Assembly (NCBI RefSeq): GCF_024166365.1
Contig: NC_064839.1
Span: forward strand, 33,864,378-33,928,377
Direction: 5' to 3'
From: Elephas maximus indicus
Taxonomy: Eukaryota; Chordata; Mammalia; Proboscidea; Elephantidae
DNA length: 64,000 nucleotides
Shown here: one piece after another, positions 57,948 through 64,000 of the stretch
Layout of the letters: each line of letters opens with the position of its first letter
How positions within the stretch are numbered: the stretch's first letter is position 1
Notes under the pieces: model-generated
The model's input: only the letters and a program-made list of their open reading frames with translations
The model's database searches: none
Told to the model about the DNA's origin: nothing
Position numbers and translations under genes: made by a program

Positions 57948-58407
57948 TTTGATGTCTTTTTATGTGTGTTGTTGACAATTTCATTTTTCCACATACTTTT
58001 TTGTGCTGAGACGTTTTTCTTAGTAAATTGTGAGATCCTCATTTTCATAGTGCTTGACTTTATGTTAGTTGAGTCGTTACGTTTTTCTAGGTTTTTATCT
58101 CGAGTTATAGAGTTGTTATACCTTTTTGTGGTTACCTTATTATTTACCCCTATTTTTCTAAGTAAAAACCTAACTTGTATTGTTCTATATCGCCTTGTAT
58201 CACTCTCCATATGGCAGTTCAATGCCTCCTGTATTTAGTCCCTCTTTTTGATTATTGTGATCTTTTACCTATTGACTTCCATGATTCCCTGTTATGTGTA
58301 TTTTTTTTTTTTAATTAATCTTAATTTGTTTGTTTTTGTGATTTCCCTATTTGAGTTGATATCAGGACGTTCTGTTTTGTGACCTTGTGTTGTGCTGGTA
58401 TCTGATA

Positions 58408-59424
58408 TTATTGGTTCTCTGACCAAACAATATCCTTTAGTATTTTTTGTAGCTTTGGTTTGGTTTTTGCAAATTCTCTAAACTTGTGTTTGTCTGTAAA
58501 TATCTTAATTTCGCGTTCATATTTCAGAGAGAGTTTTGCTGGATATATGATCCTTGGCTGGCAGTTTTTCTCCTTCAGTGTTCTGTATATGTCGTCCCAT
58601 TCCCTTCTTGCCTGCATGGTTTCTGCTGAGTAGTCAGAACATATTCTTACTGATTCTCCCTTGAAGGAAACCTTTCTTTTCTCCCTGGCTGCTTTTAAAA
58701 TTTTCTGTTTATCTTTGGTTTTGGTGAGTTTGATGATAATATGTCTTGGTGTTTTTCTTTTTGGATCAGTCTTAAATGGGGTTCGATGAGCATCTTGGAT
58801 AGATATCCTTTCGTCTTTCATGATGTCAGGGAAGTTTTCTGTCAGGAGTTCTTCAACTATTTTCTCTGTGTTTTCTGTCCCCCCTCCCTGTTCTGGGACT
58901 CCAATCACCCTCAGGTTATCCTTCTTGATTGAGTCCCACATAATTCTTAGGGTTTCTTCATTTTTTTAAATTCTTTTATCTGATTTTTTTTCAGCTATGT
59001 TGGTGTTGATTCCCTGGTCCTCCAGATGTCCCAGTCTGCATTCTAATTGCTCGAGTCTGCTCCTCTGACTTCCTATTGCATTGTCTAATTCTGTTATTTT
59101 ATTGTTAATCTTTTGGATTTCTACATGTTGCCTCTCTATGGATTCTTGCAACTTATTAATTTTTCCAGTATGTTCTTGAATAATCTTTTTGAGTTCTTCA
59201 ACAGTTTTATCAGTGTGTTCCTTGGCTTTTTCTGCAGTTATCCTAATTTCATTTGTGATATCTTTAAGCATTCTGTAAATTAATTTTTTATATTCTGTAT
59301 CTGATAATTCCAAGATTGTATCTTCATTTGGGAAAGATTTTGATTCTTTTGTTTGGGGGGTTGGAGAAGCTGTCATGGTCTGCTTCTTTAAGTGGTTTGA
59401 TATGGATTGTTGTCTCCGAGCCAT
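58408..59424 (-). pseudogene. L1 ORF1, full length with one stop
   Basis: 339 codons from MARRQQS at 59424 to VWSENQ stop at 58408: the N-terminal region, a long coiled coil (about residues 45-145, ELKKIIQEHTGKINKLQESI), an RRM-like core (GVPEQGGGTENTEKIVEELL) and a C-terminal domain (RICSDYSAETMQARREWDD). The frame is continuous except for TAA at 58968-58966 (residue 153), inside the conserved SDKRI-x-KNEETLRI segment. It is by far the best preserved L1 protein here, implying a relatively recent insertion. Confidence 0.9.
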
Positions 59425-59857
59425 CACTGGGAAACTAGTTTTTCCAGAAAATCCGCTGCGTCTAGTCCAAATCCCTGCGGGACGGTTCCCCAGCTCGGAC
59501 GCTGCTCTTTCTGCTCCAAGACCAGTCACTGCCTCCCGGGGACTTCTCCTACCGGCTGCATCCCACGCCGCCTGCGGAACCGGCTGGTCCCCCTCCCAGG
59601 GTTAGTTCAGGGGGTGGAGCAGCTCTCTGTGCTTGTGCCGTACCTGACTGGTACACTGGCTCCAGGCTCTGGAAACAATCGCTGCTTCCCCGTATTAGTT
59701 CGTTCTCCGTCTCTAAATCTGTGTTTGTTGTTCAGGGTTCGTAGATTGTTATGTATGTGATCTATTCACTTGTTTTTCCGTGTCTTTGTTGTAAGAGGGA
59801 TCCGAGGTAGCGTCTGCCTAGTCCACCATCTTGGCTCCGCCCCCTCCTGATATTTCT

Positions 59858-60377
59858 GTAATGAACACACAGTGCTTTTGTAATAAGGAGAAAGGTATAT
59901 TTTTAACTGAAAGGAAATGAATGCACACTCCTTGCGGTTGCATGTTCACTTCTACTCTCTTTCAAAACCTTCTAGGAGACTCCTGCTTGGTCTTCATGGA
60001 CACCTCTGTTCACATTTTTGGTCTATAGCTCCATTGTTCTCTGGGGATTACTGATCAGACTTCTCAAACACCCAACCCTGTGCTGATTTCTCCCAGGCCA
60101 TGATTTTTTTTTTTTTTTTTTTTTATGGTGCCTAGCTCTGCTCCTGGAGTTGCACTTGATCACATAAAGAAGGTTCCTCTACAGGGTGGTCAACCTAAGT
60201 CAGAAACATCTAGACACGGAACTCACAACCTGGATCATACACCCACACACACATCCACACACGGAGAAAGTCCCCCGGACTAGTGCACAATTGGCTTCCA
60301 GGAGGAAAGAACCACACTCCAGGGTAAGCGTGTGGAATATCTCCATTAAAGATCTCCTTAAGCCAGTTGTCATCTAG
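59858..60377. other. Unassigned DNA with (T)n run
   Basis: T-run at 60104-60123; otherwise unique with no gene recognised. Confidence 0.4.
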
Positions 60378-60512
60378 TCAGAGTAGAACTGTGCTCCATA
60401 GACTTTTCGATGGCTGATTTTTTGGAGGTAGATCACCAGGCTTTTCTTCTGAGGCTTGAATATTTAATCTTTCACTTAACAGCCTAGCATACTAACTGTT
60501 TATACCACCCAG
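60378..60512 (-). mobile_element. AfroSINE variant, reverse
   Basis: GAACTGTGCTCCATAGACTT, then GGAGGTAGATCACCAGGC and ACTGTTTATACCACCCAGAG: an older AfroSINE-type element. Confidence 0.65.
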
Positions 60513-60517
60513 AGACT

Positions 60518-60625
60518 GTGTATATACATATATATGTATTCATTTATGTTTTAGTATATTTATATTTATTTGGTATATATTTAAATATATACTTATATTT
60601 TTTTATTAAAATATATATAAATATA
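60518..60625. repeat. AT-rich low-complexity tract
   Basis: TATATACATATATATG and similar, between the SINE and the RTE fragment. Confidence 0.7.
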
Positions 60626-61055
60626 CAGCACAAGGGTTACTGTGTGGTTGAAAATCAGGAAGGGTGTGTTTTAGGGTTGTATCCTTTTGCCATATCTATT
60701 CAATCTGTATGCTCCACAAATAATCCAAGAAGCTAGACTATATGAAGAAGAACGGGGCATCAAGATTGGAGGAAGAAGCGTTAACAACCTGTGTTATACA
60801 AATGACACAACCTGGCTTGCTGAAAGTGAAGAGGACATTAGGCACTTACTGATGAAGATGAAAGACTACAGCCTTCAGTATGGATTATGCCTCAACAAAA
60901 AGAAAACAAAAATTCTCACAACTGGACCAATAAACAACTTCATAGTAAATGGAGAAAAGACTGAAATCATCAAGAATTTCGTGTTACTTGGATCTACAAT
61001 CAACATCCATTGGAAGCATCAGTCAAGAAAGCAAAAGACAAGTGGGCATATAAAA
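60626..61055 (+). mobile_element. RTE reverse transcriptase fragment
   Basis: Encodes PYLFNLYAPQIIQEARLYEE, later LAESEEDIRHLLMKMKDYSL, the same segment as at 4060-4260. The frame is open for 137 codons. Confidence 0.8.
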
Positions 61056-61065
61056 AAAAAAAAGC

Positions 61066-61912
61066 ATATAAGATGCATCAATTGGTCTCAACCCATCTAG
61101 AGTAAAAGAGAATGAAGAATACCAAAGACAGAAGGTAAATACAAGCCCAAGAGACAGAAAGGGCCACATAACCCAGACTACATCAGCTTGAGACCAGAAG
61201 AACTAGATGGTGCCTAGCTACCACCAATGACTACCCTGACAGGGAACACAAAAAAGAATCCCTGAATGAGCAGGAGAACAGTGGGATGTAGACCTCAAAT
61301 TCTCATAAAATAAAAAACAGACTTAATGGTCTGACTGAGGCTAGAGGGACCCCAGAGGTCATGGCCCCCAGACCCTCTGTTAGCCCAAGACTGGAACCAT
61401 TCCCGAAGTCAACTCTTCAACCAGGGATTGGGCTGGACTATAAGTCAGAAAACGATACTGATGAGGAGTGAGCTTCTTGGCTCAAGTAGACTCATGTGAC
61501 TATGTGGGCAGTTCCTGTCTGGAGGCGAGATGAGAAGGCAGAGGGGGACAGGAGCTGGTTGAACGGACACAGGGAACAAAGGGTGGAGAGAAGAAGTGTG
61601 CTGTCCAATTAGGGGGAGAGCAGCTAGGTTTATATAAAACCAAAACCAAACCCAGTGCTGTCAAGTCGATTCCGACTCATAGCGACCCTATAGGACAGAG
61701 TAGAATTGCCCCATAGAGTTTCCAAGGAGCACCTGGCAGATTCGAACTGCCGACCCTTTGGTTAGCAGCTGTAGCACTTAACCACTATGCCACCAGGGTT
61801 TCCAGGTTTACATAGCAAGGTGTATATAAGTTTTTGTATGAGAGACTGACTTGATTTATAAACTTTCACTTAAAGCACAATAAAATAAAATAAAATGATA
61901 AAAATAAATAAA
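61066..61912 (+). mobile_element. 5'-truncated L1, 3'UTR
   Basis: AAGATGCATCAATTGGTCTC to AAAGCACAATAAAATAAAAT; interrupted by an AfroSINE. Confidence 0.85.
61637..61803 (-). mobile_element. AfroSINE in L1 3'UTR
   Basis: Intact-looking element with target duplication AGGTTTAYATA at 61626-61636 and 61804-61814. Little diverged, hence relatively young. Confidence 0.9.
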
Positions 61913-61913
61913 T

Positions 61914-63713
61914 TGTCATGCATTGAATTATGTCCACCCAAAAAATACTTGTATCAACTTGGTTAGGCCATGATTCCCAGTATTATGTGGTTGTCCTCCA
62001 TTTTGTGATTGTAATTTTATGTTGAGAGGTTTAAGGTGGGACTGTAATACTACCCTTACTCAGGACACTTCCCTGATCCAAGGTAAAGGGAGTTTCCCTG
62101 GGTTGTGGCCTGCAATGCCTTTTATCTCTCAAGAGATAAAAGGAAAGGGAAGCAAGCAGAAAGTTGGGGACCTCATACCACCAAGAAAGCAGCACCAGGA
62201 GCACAGCGTATCCTTTGGACCCAGGGTCGCTGCACCTGAGAAGCCCCTCGACCATGGAAAGATTGAGGACAAGACCTTCCCCTGGAGCCGACGCCCTGAA
62301 TTTGGACTTGTAACCTACCAGACTGTGAGAAAATAAATTTCTCCTTGTTAAAGCCATTCACTTGTGATAGTTCTGTTATGGCAGCACTAGATGACTAAGA
62401 CAGAATTTGGTACCGAGATTGGGGTGCTGCTCTAACAGATACCTAAAATGTGCAAGCGGTTTTGAAACTGAATGGATAGAGTTGCGACAGTGGTAGAAGA
62501 CTAACGCAGCAGAGAACCTGCAGAGACAGAGCAGCGGCAACAGCAGAGAACCAGCAGCAGCAGAACCAGGAGACCAGCATGAGATGGTGCTGGAGCCGAC
62601 CCACGGAAAATGAGAGAGCTGAGTACCTATACCCAAGAGGCTCCCTGGTAGAGCGTGGTGCTTCCGGACACTTATCGGTAGAGCTAGACTTGCTGACCCA
62701 CAGAGCCAGAGAACTGAGTGACTGTGTACAGGAGCCTTCCTGGCCCAGTGGGGTGCCTCCAGGTACTTATCAGTGGAGCTACAGAACTTTGGAACACTTG
62801 CCCCAGCAGGGCAGATGTAGGCATGAGACCCAAGGAGCCAAGAGGCCACGAAACAAGGAAGCAGAAGCTGAAGAGACAACACAAAAAGCCGAGCTGCCTC
62901 AGTCTCAAAAGATATGGCCATGACCTCAGGGATTTCAAAGGGTGAAGCCATGGCCTCTGGTGTTTCGAAGGGTGGCGTTGCCACTCAGCTGGACTAGGAG
63001 AATTGTGCGCCTAAAGCCGAGGGAGCAGAGTTGTTGTCCCAGTGCGCCTAGAAGGCAGAGCTGAAGCCCAGGGCCGAGGGGCCTCCACTCAGCATCTGGA
63101 GAGTGTAGCCAATACCTAGAGGCTGGTGGGCAGGGCTATTGTTGAAATGGTCTCAGAGAACAGAAGATAATTTTCAAAGCCTTGCAAGCTAATGTAATGT
63201 GTTCTGCTGACTTGCTTGGTACCTGTTATCCCTTCTTTCCCTCCAGTTTCTCCCATTTGTAATGGAAAAGTCTAGCTTGTGCCTGTTCTGCCACCGTACC
63301 TTTGGAAGCAGATAACTTGTATTCTAGATTTCACAGATGAAGAGGAATTTTTGGATTTTAGACTTGGAGTTAACACTTCTGCTATGATATAATGGGGTGA
63401 ATATGTTTTGCATGTTGCAAGGATATGATTTTGGGGGGGCCAAAGGGTGGAATGTCATGGATTGAATAATGTTCCCCCCAAAAATATGTGCATCAACTTG
63501 GTTAGGCCAAGATTCCCAGTATTATGTGGTTGTCCTCCATTTTGTGATTGTAACTTTATGTTGAGAGGATTAGGGTGGGATTGTAATACCACCTTTAATC
63601 GGGTCACCTCCCTGATCCAAGGTAAAGGGAATTTCCCTGGGGTGTGGCCTGTACCACCTTTTATCTCTGAAAAGACAAAAAGAAAGGGAAGCAAGCAGAA
63701 AGTTGGGGACCTT
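61914..63713 (+). mobile_element. MaLR-like LTR-internal-LTR element
   Basis: 5' LTR 61914-62402, about 1050 bp of internal DNA (62403-63452), 3' LTR 63453-63713 cut short. A primer-site-like TTTGGTACCGAGATTGGGG follows the first LTR, and a polypurine tract (GGGGGGGCCAAAGGGTGGAA) precedes the second. The internal part has no significant coding capacity, as is usual for MaLR elements. Confidence 0.8.
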
Positions 63714-64000
63714 GTATTGAGACAGATAGGGTTAACTGTGCTGGGAGAACAAAAGAGCTGTTAAAAAATTACCAGCTAGATGTTGGATAAACAAGAACCA
63801 CACCCTGCCAACAGGAGATGAGGCTGAAACAACCCATGAATTACTCTCTCCTTCTTAGTGTTTTTCTAGTCCCTTCCCCCTTTACAGGCTCCTGAAAGGG
63901 CAGAAGAACCAAGTGTGACCGCTGTTTAACCTTCCTTAGCCCTCCAAAGATGGTGATGTAGTGCCAAAGATCAGTGCACTTGCACTATATCCCATAATAA
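63714..64000. other. Unassigned DNA at right edge
   Basis: Replaces the rest of the 3' LTR; starts TTGAGACAGATAGGGTTAAC. Possibly another repeat, not identified. Confidence 0.3.

Larger units (their letters stand above)
57545..59844 (-). mobile_element. Young L1, 5'-complete and 3'-truncated
   Basis: Begins on the minus strand with GGGGCGGAGCCAAGATGG at 59844, covers 5'UTR, ORF1 (59424-58408) and the first ~130 codons of ORF2 (from 57947). It ends abruptly with no A tail. TCCTGATATTTCT flanks it at 57532-57544 and 59845-59857. Confidence 0.85.

Noticed and set aside
1-64000. CRISPR arrays, operons or prokaryotic defence islands
   Set aside because: No regular spacer array, no dense co-oriented genes; intron and repeat structure is mammalian.
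52000-64000. RIPOR1 exons expected to the right of AGRP by synteny with human
   Set aside because: No exon recognised; the gene probably starts beyond the right edge.

Overview
This is mammalian nuclear DNA. The short interspersed repeats (tRNA-derived 5' half, 3' end close to CTATGAGTCAGAATCGACT) are AfroSINEs. Together with BovB-like RTE elements and Afrotherian-type L1 3' ends they point to an afrotherian, most likely an elephant or close relative. The species call is inference; no database was searched.

Only two intact host genes are visible, both on the minus strand. Positions 8445-8574 are the first coding exon of ATP6V0D1 (V-ATPase subunit d1), so positions 1-8444 are its intron 1. 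The exon sits in a GC-rich promoter with two CLEAR-like E-boxes and an NRF1-like site. About 0.9 kb further right lies a complete AGRP gene (agouti-related peptide): three coding exons at 9491-10262, a TATA box, a probable non-coding first exon and a poly(A) signal. The tandem ATP6V0D1-AGRP order matches human 16q22.1.

From about 12.3 kb to the right end I see no intact gene. The DNA is a nested stack of retroelements plus remnants of a short-chain dehydrogenase/reductase (SDR) gene. Main blocks: (a) 12.3-15.8 kb, an old L1 split by a solo LTR and a younger L1, then another solo LTR; (b) 17.7-31.9 kb, an ERVL-type provirus with paired LTRs, a tRNA-Leu-like primer site and decayed gag/pol, itself split by an 8.4 kb L1; (c) 34.2-36.9 kb, RTE; (d) 37.8-39.9 kb, an L1 with a twin-priming inversion; (e) 40.9-43.3 kb, an inverted duplication carrying SDR exons; (f) 43.3-51.3 kb, two opposed L1s sharing a near-identical ORF1 block, with evidence that the DNA between them was inverted by recombination; (g) 52.9-59.8 kb, older L1s and a 3'-truncated young L1 with target-site duplications; (h) 61.9-63.7 kb, a MaLR-like LTR-internal-LTR element.

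I found no new functional system such as a defence island, CRISPR array or gene cluster. The most notable result is structural: one MER5A transposon is split into two oppositely oriented halves at the outer ends of the L1 pair, the L1s share a ~700 bp near-identical block, and the SDR terminal exon is in the wrong orientation. All three fit one L1-L1 recombination inversion.
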